A stretch of 64,000 bases of DNA from JAPHSX01 sp041554195 (GTDB taxonomy: Bacteria; Pseudomonadota; Gammaproteobacteria; Thiohalomonadales; Thiohalomonadaceae): NCBI GenBank assembly GCA_041554195.1, contig JBFFMJ010000004.1:1-64000 (forward strand), given 5' to 3'. The notes under the pieces were generated by a model. That model searched no databases. It was not told the DNA's origin and was given only the letters and a program-made list of their open reading frames with translations. How positions within the stretch are numbered: position 1 is the stretch's first letter; every line of letters starts with the position of its first letter. The translations under genes were made by a program, and so were the position numbers. Shown piece after piece: positions 8,716-16,338 of this stretch.

Positions 8716-8830
8716 GTGTATTATCAACCGCTAATGTAAGGTGAGCCCTGAATACACAGGGCCCGTCAGTTAAGTTTTGTTCACACCCGGTGTGGTGTGG
8801 CGGCTGCAATGACCAATCAGGAGATGAGAG

Positions 8831-9208
8831 ATGGCGCACGTAGACCTCACGAAAGACAATTTTGACGAAGTAGCCGCTGGCAGCAACTTTATGATCATCG
8901 ACTTCTGGGCCCCCTGGTGCGGTCCCTGCAAGCAGTTTGGCCCGATCTTTGAGGAGGCCGCCACCAAGTACGATGACATCACCTTCGCCAAGGTCAACAC
9001 TGAGGAGGAGCAGGAGCTGGCCGGTCACTTCCAGATCCGCTCCATCCCTACCCTGATGATTATGCGTGATCAGGTGGTGGTCTACTCTCAGCCCGGTGCC
9101 CTGATGGGCGGCCAGTTCGAGCAGTTGATCGAGAAGGCGCGTGAGCTGGACATGGAAGAGGTACGTAAGCAGGTGGCCGAGCAGCAGGCGAGCGAGCAGT
9201 CCGCTTAA
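8831..9208 (+). CDS. thioredoxin-family disulfide reductase
   Basis: A cytosolic dithiol/disulfide exchange protein. It has the classic thioredoxin active site WCGPC (residues 29-33), the buried aspartate in IIDFWAPWC, and the cis-proline in RSIPTLMI. At 125 residues it is longer than TrxA (about 108) because of a charged C-terminal helix rich in Glu and Gln (EEVRKQVAEQQASEQSA). No signal peptide is present. A near-perfect heat-shock promoter lies upstream and an intrinsic terminator follows, so it is a single-gene stress-responsive unit. It could be an accessory thioredoxin and not the housekeeping TrxA, so no symbol is assigned. Confidence 0.9.
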   Translation: MAHVDLTKDNFDEVAAGSNFMIIDFWAPWCGPCKQFGPIFEEAATKYDDITFAKVNTEEEQELAGHFQIRSIPTLMIMRDQVVVYSQPGALMGGQFEQLIEKARELDMEEVRKQVAEQQASEQSA

Positions 9209-9230
9209 CCCCCTCTCTCTACGCCACACA

Positions 9231-9264
9231 AACCCGCCATGGAGGCGCTCTCTGGCGGGTTTGT
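9231..9264 (+). terminator. intrinsic terminator of the thioredoxin gene
   Basis: AACCCGCCA (9231-9239) pairs with TGGCGGGTT (9253-9261), followed by a short T-run. Confidence 0.85.
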
Positions 9265-9412
9265 TGCGTCTGGGCTGAGGTTTGTAATTTGCCGACTGTG
9301 GCCCCATCACTATAGAGAATGTACGGTGCTGGATGCCGCTTTGTTGTAATCCTGACAAAGATGGTAAGCTATCGACTCTTTTGAACACCTTGAATGAATT
9401 TGAGGAGCCCCT

Positions 9413-10459
9413 ATGCGTCCTGCGCACATAGCCAATGTCCTTGAGCAAGAATTCCTGAGCACCCGCGACGGTCACCACACGCCTGTGATGCTGTGGGGGC
9501 CGCCCGGTGTGGGCAAGTCGCAGATGGTGCTGCGGGTGGGCGATCGTCACGCGGTGCCGGTGATCGACCTGCGTCTGTCGCAGATGGAGCCCTCCGACCT
9601 GCGCGGCATCCCGTTCCGTAACGGTGAGTTTGTGGAGTGGGCACCGCCGGCGATTCTGCCCGATGCCGAGCGTCACGGCCCCGAGGGGGTGCTGTTTCTC
9701 GATGAGATCAACTCCGCCCCGCCCAGTGTCTCCGCCGCCGCCTACCAGCTGATCCTCGACCGTAAACTGGGTGAATACAGGGTGCCCGATGGCTGGGCGA
9801 TTATCGCCGCCGGTAACCGCCAGGGTGACCGCGGTGTCACCTACACCATGCCGGCACCGCTGGCCAACCGCTTTGCCCACTTCGAGGTGGAGACCAACCT
9901 CGACGACTGGGTCTCCTGGGCCTACACCAACGGCATTGATGAGCGGGTGATCGCCTTCCTGCGTTTCCGCCCTGAGCTGCTGTTCGATTTTGACCCGGCC
10001 CACAATCCGGTCGCCTTCCCCTCGCCACGCTCCTGGGAGTTTGCCCACCGTGCGCTACAGAAATTTGCCAGTCACGGCTCGCTGCTGGTCAACACCCTGC
10101 AGGCCTGTGTCGGCCCTGCCGCCGGTATTGAGCTGGGAGCCTTTGTCGATAACCTCGATAACCTGCCGGATCTCGATGCGATCATGCGCCGCGAGAGCGT
10201 GACCATGCCGAAAGAGATCGACCTGCAGTACGCCGTCGCCTCGGCGCTGGTAGGCCGCGCCCTGCGCGCCAAAAATGAAAACCCCGCCGAGGCTAACGAA
10301 GCCTACGGGGCGATCCTAGAATTTGCCAATCGCTTCCGTGACCGCGAGATGGGGGTGATGCTGGTCTCCGACCTGCATCGGGCCATTGGTCAGGATATCT
10401 TCGGCGTGCCCGAGTTCTCGCCATGGGCGCAGGCGGTGGCCGAGGTCATGCTTTACTGA
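9413..10459 (+). CDS. MoxR-family AAA+ ATPase
   Basis: A 348-residue AAA+ ATPase of the MoxR group, which usually works with VWA-domain proteins to insert metals or remodel complexes. Walker A is GPPGVGKS (29-36), Walker B is VLFLDE (93-98), and AAGNRQGDR fits the sensor-1 region. The C-terminal half is helical. It is the first gene of a tight four-gene set; the next start is seven bases after its stop. The client of this pair cannot be read from the sequence. Confidence 0.9.
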   Translation: MRPAHIANVLEQEFLSTRDGHHTPVMLWGPPGVGKSQMVLRVGDRHAVPVIDLRLSQMEPSDLRGIPFRNGEFVEWAPPAILPDAERHGPEGVLFLDEINSAPPSVSAAAYQLILDRKLGEYRVPDGWAIIAAGNRQGDRGVTYTMPAPLANRFAHFEVETNLDDWVSWAYTNGIDERVIAFLRFRPELLFDFDPAHNPVAFPSPRSWEFAHRALQKFASHGSLLVNTLQACVGPAAGIELGAFVDNLDNLPDLDAIMRRESVTMPKEIDLQYAVASALVGRALRAKNENPAEANEAYGAILEFANRFRDREMGVMLVSDLHRAIGQDIFGVPEFSPWAQAVAEVMLY

Positions 10460-10466
10460 TTCCCTT

Positions 10467-11789
10467 ATGGCCGGTGATGTCGAAACAAAACTGAGCGCCG
10501 CGCGCACCAAGCTTATCCTCGATAAGCCGTTTCTCGGCGCGCTGGTGTTGCGCCTGCCGATGATTGAGGCGGACAGCGAGTGGTGCAAAACCGTCGCCAC
10601 CGACGCCCGTGCCTTCTACTACAGCCACGACTATATCGATTCGCTCAATGTCGACCAGACCCAGTTCGTGCTGGCCCACGAGGCGCTGCACTGCGCGCTC
10701 TCACACTTCGCCCGTCGCCAGCATCGTGACAAGGGGCGTTGGGATGTGGCCTGCGACCTGGCGATCAACCCGCTGCTGATCGCCGATGGGCTCACGCCGG
10801 TGCCCGATGCTCTTTACCTGCCCGATTATGAAGGGATGACCGCCGAGGAGATCTACCCCTGCCTCGATGAAAACGAGAACATGATGCCGCACGACGACCA
10901 CGTCTATGACGAGGACAACGAGAGCGGCGGGGGACGGCAGGGGGCCGGGGGCAGCCACGAGTCGATGGAGCGTGGCTCCGAGGGCGGCGACCAGCAGCAG
11001 AAGCAGAGCCCTGATAATACCGGCGGGCGCGGTGATGCGCCGAAGAAGGACAAGCCGAAGCAGGAGCCGGGTGCTGGGGAAGGTGAGCAGGAGCAGCAGG
11101 ATAATGAGGGGAATGGTAGCGGCCAGGGGGCCGACCAGCCGCCGCCACTGTCCGAGCAGGAGAAAGAGAACCTCAGCGTGCAGTGGCAGCAGCGCATGGC
11201 CGGTGCCGCGCAGCAGGCGATGCAGGCGGGCAAGCTCTCCGGGCCGCTACGCCGCATTATCGATCACCTGCTGCAACCTCAATTACCCTGGCGCATGATC
11301 CTCGCACGCTACCTCAACGCTACCGCCCGTGATGATTACAACTATTCACGCCCCTCGCGTCGCGAGGGGGAATACATTATGCCGAGCCTGAAGAGCCATG
11401 AGCTCGACGTGGTAGTGGTGGTCGATACCAGCGGCTCGGTGGGCGACAAGGAGATGACCGAGTTTGTCTCCGAAGTGAATGCCCTGAAGGGACAGCTCCG
11501 CGCCCGTATCACGATGCACGCCTGTGATTCGGACATTGCCGGTGATGGTCCCTGGATGTTTGAGCCGTGGGAGGAGTTTGCCCTGCCGCGTGAATTTCAC
11601 GGCGGCGGCACCACCGATTTTCGCCCCGTCTTTGAGTGGGTGGCGAGCGAGAACCGCCGCCCCGATGTGCTGGTCTATTTTACTGATGCTGTGGGCAAGT
11701 TCCCTGAACAGGAACCCTATTTTCCCGTAGTCTGGCTGATTAAGGGGAAGCGGGAAGTGCCGTGGGGCAATCGCATCCAGTTAAATTAA
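10467..11789 (+). CDS. putative metallopeptidase-domain plus VWA-domain protein (DUF2201 type)
   Basis: A 440-residue two-domain partner of the upstream MoxR ATPase. The N-terminal half carries a zinc-protease-like HEALH (71-75) with a further histidine at 80, as in the putative metallopeptidase domain of DUF2201 proteins. A long low-complexity Gly/Glu/Gln/Asp-rich linker follows (about residues 145-240). The C-terminal VWA-like domain has the MIDAS motif DTSGS at 320-324. The ATG at 10467 is chosen because it follows the MoxR stop by seven bases and the longer frame runs through the end of MoxR. Whether the HExxH is catalytic is unknown. It lacks a signal peptide, so it should act in the cytoplasm. 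Confidence 0.85.
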   Translation: MAGDVETKLSAARTKLILDKPFLGALVLRLPMIEADSEWCKTVATDARAFYYSHDYIDSLNVDQTQFVLAHEALHCALSHFARRQHRDKGRWDVACDLAINPLLIADGLTPVPDALYLPDYEGMTAEEIYPCLDENENMMPHDDHVYDEDNESGGGRQGAGGSHESMERGSEGGDQQQKQSPDNTGGRGDAPKKDKPKQEPGAGEGEQEQQDNEGNGSGQGADQPPPLSEQEKENLSVQWQQRMAGAAQQAMQAGKLSGPLRRIIDHLLQPQLPWRMILARYLNATARDDYNYSRPSRREGEYIMPSLKSHELDVVVVVDTSGSVGDKEMTEFVSEVNALKGQLRARITMHACDSDIAGDGPWMFEPWEEFALPREFHGGGTTDFRPVFEWVASENRRPDVLVYFTDAVGKFPEQEPYFPVVWLIKGKREVPWGNRIQLN

Positions 11790-11810
11790 ATTCCATGTCG
11801 AGGTTTTTTT

Positions 11811-12962
11811 GTGGAACTGAGTAGTGAAGATGCGCTGCGCCTGAATGTGTTGATCGCCAACGCCCAGGCGGTGCGTATCGATGAGAACAGTATGACGGTC
11901 TACGGCCTGAACGGTGAGCAGGAGATGAAGTTCCCACTCAACCCGACCGGACGCAGTGATCAGTATTTGCAGAAGGTGCGTGAGATGCTGTCGAGTGCGG
12001 TGCTCGACTCACCCGGTGGTTACCCGGTGTTCATGCGCCGTTGGACCCGCATGGGCCAGATTGACAACGACCAGCTGGATCGCCTGCTGAAGATCGGCGA
12101 GCCCGAGGCGGTGATGGCGGTGGTCTGCTCGCGCAGTCTGTCGAACGAGCTGGCACGTCGCGCCTGGTGGTGTGCCCCCTATTCCGAGCACGCCCGGCGC
12201 ATGCTTGAAAACCCTGCCGTGGTGGCCGAGGAGATGGGCCAAACGCTGGCCGATCACCTGATCGAACACCTCCCCTTTGAGACCGAGCCGCGTGATATGT
12301 TGAACACCGTGCGGCTCGTGTTGCAACCGGGTCTTATTGATGCGGAGCAGCAGCAGAAGCTGTGGGAGAGCGGGGTACGCAACAAGAGTTATCGCATCGG
12401 CTTTCTTGAGACGCTGTCCCACGACCTGCCAGAGAAACAACCGGCGCGGGCCGACCTGGAGCGGTATCGTGAGCGCCTGCAGTTGCTGGCCGATAACCGT
12501 TATGCGCAGCAGTTGTTGACCCTGCTCGATGAGCCGGGGCAGAGTTTTCTCGCCATCGCCGATGATGTGATGCAGAGCCCGGCGGATCAGGATGTGGCGA
12601 GCGCCCTGTTCAATTCGGTGGGGCGATACTTCGCCCTGTCTGAGCGTTTAGAGGGGCTGCGTGAGCTCTCTGAAATTGAGGCTGAGGTCGTGCGCCGTAT
12701 GGCGGCGGAGCCGGAGTGTCAGGTGCTGCAACAGCAGCTGCCTGAACTTGGCGCAGAACTGACAGCCATGCTATCGCTGGCTCATATTAGTGAGTATCTG
12801 CTTAATCCCATATTTGGCCAGACCGATGCCATCGGGACGGTGATGAATGAGAAGATTGAACCGTTGACTCTGCCATTGCGTCGCTTTATTGCTCAGTTAC
12901 GTGGTCAGGATCCCGAGGCGGTGAGCGGTAAGCGTCGTCGCTCGCGTCGTCGTCAGGAATAA
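11811..12962 (+). CDS. DsrS-like protein (tentative)
   Basis: A 383-residue soluble protein starting with GTG (MELSSEDALRLNVLIAN). The N-terminal sequence and length resemble, from memory, proteins named DsrS in sulfur-oxidising Chromatiales, where DsrS was linked to post-transcriptional control of the dsr genes. I could not check this. The body is helical and holds many acidic residues; the last ten residues are strongly basic (KRRRSRRRQE). No catalytic motif was recognised. It sits 21 bases after the VWA gene and five bases before the next gene, so it is very likely cotranscribed with both. Confidence 0.6.
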   Translation: MELSSEDALRLNVLIANAQAVRIDENSMTVYGLNGEQEMKFPLNPTGRSDQYLQKVREMLSSAVLDSPGGYPVFMRRWTRMGQIDNDQLDRLLKIGEPEAVMAVVCSRSLSNELARRAWWCAPYSEHARRMLENPAVVAEEMGQTLADHLIEHLPFETEPRDMLNTVRLVLQPGLIDAEQQQKLWESGVRNKSYRIGFLETLSHDLPEKQPARADLERYRERLQLLADNRYAQQLLTLLDEPGQSFLAIADDVMQSPADQDVASALFNSVGRYFALSERLEGLRELSEIEAEVVRRMAAEPECQVLQQQLPELGAELTAMLSLAHISEYLLNPIFGQTDAIGTVMNEKIEPLTLPLRRFIAQLRGQDPEAVSGKRRRSRRRQE

Positions 12963-12967
12963 ATACT

Positions 12968-13522
12968 ATGGGCGTTGAGATTGTTACCATCGCCGCCAAC
13001 CTGACCGTTTCGGTGCCCGAGACGGTGGTGGAACAACAGCTCGGTTATCTACCCTGGGTACTGGGCGAGAATCTGGCGGGACAGGTCGATACCTACGTGA
13101 TGGAGGAGCATCTGGGTTATTATCCTGCACTCGATTTTTTTCGTGATTTCCCCAAGGCGGTGGATGCCGAACTGCTGGATACTCTCGATGAGGTGGCGAG
13201 GTTTTGTGCCAACTTTGCTCGCAATGAAATGCACCGTCGTCTATCCAGGGTCTTCTCCAGCGTACAAATTGAGCAGTTACAGTGCACTGCCTACACCATG
13301 CCGCGGATGCGCCCCACTCGCAGTAACGGCCCAATGGACCTGGCGCGCCACTTTTCTCCCGATACCCTGAAGATGGAGCTATTACTCAGCTCGATTCAAA
13401 AAGGGCACTTCGAGGGGGAGGAGCGGATGGCCCTGAATAAACTCAGCCGTTTCGCCCGCGAGCCCTTCTCCCGTTTTCAGCTCAACGGTGCCAAACGCCT
13501 GGGCGCTGACGGCACGGCATAA
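12968..13522 (+). CDS. hypothetical protein at the end of the MoxR operon
   Basis: A 184-residue protein that I do not recognise. It starts MGVEIVTIAANLTVSVPETV, with no signal peptide or obvious membrane segment. A mixed helical middle contains two cysteines (CANF and LQCTAY). It begins five bases after the DsrS-like gene and is the last of the set before the adk promoter. Its role should be tied to that of the three upstream genes. Confidence 0.75.
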   Translation: MGVEIVTIAANLTVSVPETVVEQQLGYLPWVLGENLAGQVDTYVMEEHLGYYPALDFFRDFPKAVDAELLDTLDEVARFCANFARNEMHRRLSRVFSSVQIEQLQCTAYTMPRMRPTRSNGPMDLARHFSPDTLKMELLLSSIQKGHFEGEERMALNKLSRFAREPFSRFQLNGAKRLGADGTA

Positions 13523-13553
13523 GTTACACCCATCCCCCCATTCAACAGACTGT

Positions 13554-13583
13554 TTGCGACATTGCTGCCGCTCTGGGCATAAT
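13554..13583 (+). promoter_or_regulatory. probable sigma-70 promoter of adk
   Basis: TTGCGA (13554-13559) and CATAAT (13578-13583) are separated by 18 bases, about 40 bases before the adk start codon. Confidence 0.5.
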
Positions 13584-13621
13584 CGGCTGGATAATAATCT
13601 AACGAGCAAGAGGAAAGTATC

Positions 13622-14278
13622 ATGCGTCTGATTCTGTTGGGAGCACCCGGAGCCGGTAAAGGTACCCAGGCACAATTTATTTGCGAGAAGTACAACATCC
13701 CCCAAATCTCTACCGGCGACATGCTGCGCGCCGCAGTCAAGGCGGGCACCCCGCTGGGGCTCGAGGCGAAGAAGATCATGGACGAGGGTGGCCTGGTTTC
13801 TGATGAGATCATCCTGGGCCTGGTGAAGGAGCGCATTACTGAGGATGACTGCAAGAATGGCTTCCTCTTCGACGGTTTCCCGCGCACCATTCCACAGGCC
13901 GAGTCGCTGAAAGAGCAGGGGGTACCGCTTGATTACGTGGTTGAGATCGACGTGAATGACGATGAGATCATCAAGCGCATGAGCGGTCGTCGTGTACACC
14001 CCGCCTCCGGTCGTACTTACCACACCATCTTCAATCCACCCAAGGTTGAGGGCAAGGACGATGAGACCGGTGAAGACCTGATTCAGCGTGCCGATGATAA
14101 CGAAGAGACCGTACGCAAACGTCTTGATGTCTACCACTCCCAGACCAAGCCGCTGGTGGAGTTCTACTCCAAGTGGGCGGCAAGTGGTGACGCTGCTGCG
14201 CCGAAATATGCCCGCGTTGAGGGCACCGGTAAGAGCGTGGATGAGAATCGTGAGGCAGTACTCGCCTCACTCAGCTAA
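13622..14278 (+). CDS. adk: adenylate kinase
   Basis: Catalyses ATP + AMP to 2 ADP in the cytoplasm. The 218 residues match the long-lid form. The P-loop GAPGAGKGTQ is near residue 7, the AMP-binding STGDMLRAAV and DGFPRT follow, and the lid segment contains GRRVHPASGRTYH without the four zinc-binding cysteines. AAGAGGAAAG serves as ribosome site. It is flanked by its own promoter and a strong terminator. Confidence 0.97.
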   Translation: MRLILLGAPGAGKGTQAQFICEKYNIPQISTGDMLRAAVKAGTPLGLEAKKIMDEGGLVSDEIILGLVKERITEDDCKNGFLFDGFPRTIPQAESLKEQGVPLDYVVEIDVNDDEIIKRMSGRRVHPASGRTYHTIFNPPKVEGKDDETGEDLIQRADDNEETVRKRLDVYHSQTKPLVEFYSKWAASGDAAAPKYARVEGTGKSVDENREAVLASLS

Positions 14279-14295
14279 GCGTCAGCTTTGCGATG

Positions 14296-14329
14296 AAAAA
14301 CCCGTGCCGGTGACGGCGCGGGTTTTTTT
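14296..14329 (+). terminator. intrinsic terminator of adk
   Basis: AACCCGTGCCG and CGGCGCGGGTT form the stem around GTGA, with flanking A- and T-runs. Confidence 0.9.
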
Positions 14330-14383
14330 ATGTCCGAACCCTTCGCTATACTCCACTGACATAACACTTCCCAAGGAACTGAA

Positions 14384-15355
14384 ATGAGTCAGCCGAAAAC
14401 CGGCATCCTGCTGATCAACCTGGGCACCCCCGATGCCCCGACATCGGCGGCCCTGCGCCGCTATCTTGCCGAGTTTCTGTGGGATAAACGGGTGGTCGAT
14501 CTGCCGCGCCCCCTGTGGTGGCTGATCCTGCACGGCATCATCCTGCGTACCCGTCCGGCCAAATCAGCGCGCGCCTACCAGGGTGTATGGAGCGAGGGGG
14601 GCTCACCCCTGCTGGTGATCTCACGCCAGCAGCAGCAAGCGCTACAGAGCCTGCTGGAGGAGAGAGAGCCTGGAAAGTACCATGTTGCCCTCGGCATGCG
14701 TTACGGCAACCCCTCCATCGCCTCGGCGCTGCAGGAGTTTCGCAGCCGGGATATTGAGGAGCTGGTGATCCTGCCGCTCTATCCGCAAAATTCCTGCTCC
14801 ACCACCGGTTCCAGTTTCGATGCGGTGGCGCAGGTGATGCAGCAGCACCGTTTTGTGCCCTCACAGCGCTTCATCGCCGACTACCACGACCATCCGCTCT
14901 ATATAAAGGCACTGGCCGACTCGGTACGTGCGGCGTGGCAGCAGCACGCACAGCCGGACCGGCTGGTGATCTCCTTCCACGGCACCCCGGTACGCTTTCG
15001 TAATGAGGGGGACGCCTATTACGAGCAGTGCCAGACGACCGCCCGCCTGTTGGCCTCAGAGCTGGGTTTGCGTGATGAGCAGTGGTTATTCAGCTTTCAG
15101 TCGCGTTTCGGCAAGGAGGCGTGGCTACAGCCCTATACCGATGTCAGCTTAAAGGCCTTACCCGGCCAGGGCGTGAAGTCGGTCGATGTGATCTGTCCCG
15201 GTTTCTCCGCCGACTGTCTGGAGACGCTGGAGGAGATCGTCGAGGAGAATCGTGACTACTTTGTCGAAGCGGGCGGGGAGGATTTTCATTATATTCCTGC
15301 GCTAAATAGCACGGTTGCACATATCGAGCTGCTGGCCGCCATCATTGGCGACTAG
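14384..15355 (+). CDS. hemH: ferrochelatase
   Basis: Inserts ferrous iron into protoporphyrin IX, the last step of heme synthesis. The 323-residue protein starts MSQPKTGILLINLGTPDAP, and the active-site histidine is in SFHGTPVRF. The segment VDVICPGFSADCLETLEEI carries the conserved acidic residues on the metal path. The length fits bacterial HemH. An AAGGAA ribosome site lies just before the ATG. The next gene starts 33 bases downstream on the same strand. Confidence 0.96.
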   Translation: MSQPKTGILLINLGTPDAPTSAALRRYLAEFLWDKRVVDLPRPLWWLILHGIILRTRPAKSARAYQGVWSEGGSPLLVISRQQQQALQSLLEEREPGKYHVALGMRYGNPSIASALQEFRSRDIEELVILPLYPQNSCSTTGSSFDAVAQVMQQHRFVPSQRFIADYHDHPLYIKALADSVRAAWQQHAQPDRLVISFHGTPVRFRNEGDAYYEQCQTTARLLASELGLRDEQWLFSFQSRFGKEAWLQPYTDVSLKALPGQGVKSVDVICPGFSADCLETLEEIVEENRDYFVEAGGEDFHYIPALNSTVAHIELLAAIIGD

Positions 15356-15388
15356 ATTCATGACAGCAGATCACACACACCTCCTGTT

Positions 15389-15655
15389 ATGACTCCTTGC
15401 CGTGAGGATTTGTGTCGCATCCCCGGGGTTGGAGAGAAGCTGGCACAGGTGCTAAGGGAGCTTGGTTATGCCAAGGTAGAAGAGCTACGGGGGGAAGCGC
15501 CGGAGCAGATGTACCAGCGCCTGATAGCGTTGCGTGGTGAGCCTGTGGATCGCTGTGTGCTTTACGTCTTTCGCTGTGCCGTCTATTTCGCCAGTAATCG
15601 CCTGCACGAGGCGGAAAAACTGAAGTGGTGGTACTGGAAGGATAAGGGGCAGTAG
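15389..15655 (+). CDS. helix-hairpin-helix protein of the Cdd1 ('pathogenicity locus') type
   Basis: An 88-residue protein. The helix-hairpin-helix LCRIPGVGEKLAQVLRELGY is followed by the family pattern RCVLYVFRCAVYFASN and a C-terminal KLKWWYWKD, matching the small Cdd1 family as I remember it. Helix-hairpin-helix domains usually contact DNA without sequence preference; the actual job of this family is not known. It lies directly after hemH without a visible terminator, so it may share that message. No good ribosome site precedes the ATG. Confidence 0.75.
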   Translation: MTPCREDLCRIPGVGEKLAQVLRELGYAKVEELRGEAPEQMYQRLIALRGEPVDRCVLYVFRCAVYFASNRLHEAEKLKWWYWKDKGQ

Positions 15656-15679
15656 CGTCGTGCTACGAGGCACCGCGTA

Positions 15680-16174
15680 TCAGAAAAAACGTCCGGTTTT
15701 GATCAGGCGCTGTCTCCAGTAGGGGTTGTCCAGTGAGGCGATGCTAACGCGTTTGCCACTAGCAGGGGCGTGAATAAATTGCCTGTTTCCCAGATAAACC
15801 CCGACGTGTGATACCTTCCCCTCGATACGAAAAAAGAGCAAATCCCCTTCGCGTGCGTGCGCACTTTTTACCGGCAGGCTGTCCTGATATTGCAGTTGTG
15901 AGGTACGTGGCACACGGTAGCCCGCCTTATGGTAGGCGTAGTAAACCAGGCCGCTGCAGTCAAAGCCGCTGGGTGAGGCTCCGCCGTAACGATAGGGTGT
16001 GCCCAGCATCCTGGTGGCGATGGCCGTCGCCGGATGGTTGGTTTGTTGCGGGGTGTGAGAGGGCACCGGGGTGGGCTGTGCGTACGGCACACTTGAGGCG
16101 CAGCCGCCGAGCATTGGGGCCGCCGCTAGCAGGGCAAGTACACTCTGTATGATCCGTTGCAATCGCATATTCAT
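15680..16174 (-). CDS. NlpC/P60-family peptidoglycan endopeptidase lipoprotein
   Basis: A 164-residue lipoprotein. The signal MNMRLQRIIQSVLALLAAAP ends in the lipobox MLGGC (Cys25). A proline-rich linker leads to the NlpC/P60 domain, with the catalytic cysteine in GFDCSGLVYY (Cys73) and the histidine in SHVGVYLGN. Such enzymes cut peptide cross-links in the cell wall, acting from the outer or inner membrane face of the periplasm (Spr/MepS-like). A GGAGAG ribosome site precedes the start. It converges on the Cdd1 gene with 24 bases between the stop codons. Confidence 0.88.
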   Translation of the reverse strand: MNMRLQRIIQSVLALLAAAPMLGGCASSVPYAQPTPVPSHTPQQTNHPATAIATRMLGTPYRYGGASPSGFDCSGLVYYAYHKAGYRVPRTSQLQYQDSLPVKSAHAREGDLLFFRIEGKVSHVGVYLGNRQFIHAPASGKRVSIASLDNPYWRQRLIKTGRFF

Positions 16175-16338
16175 GGGACACTCTCCACTTGTGGCCGCGT
16201 GACCTTTTTAATATACCATTGCATGGCCTTCTGCCGTGAAACGGGTCACGGTTATCCCAAGTGCATTATGTCCCCCCTTTCTATTTGAGTGCGACTAGCG
16301 GTCATCGTGACAAGTTGCTGATGATAGAGCATTTCACT

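Noticed and set aside
8675..10048. 457-codon minus-strand frame over the thioredoxin and MoxR genes
   Set aside because: Covers two recognisable genes and a terminator on the other strand; no motif and no ribosome site.
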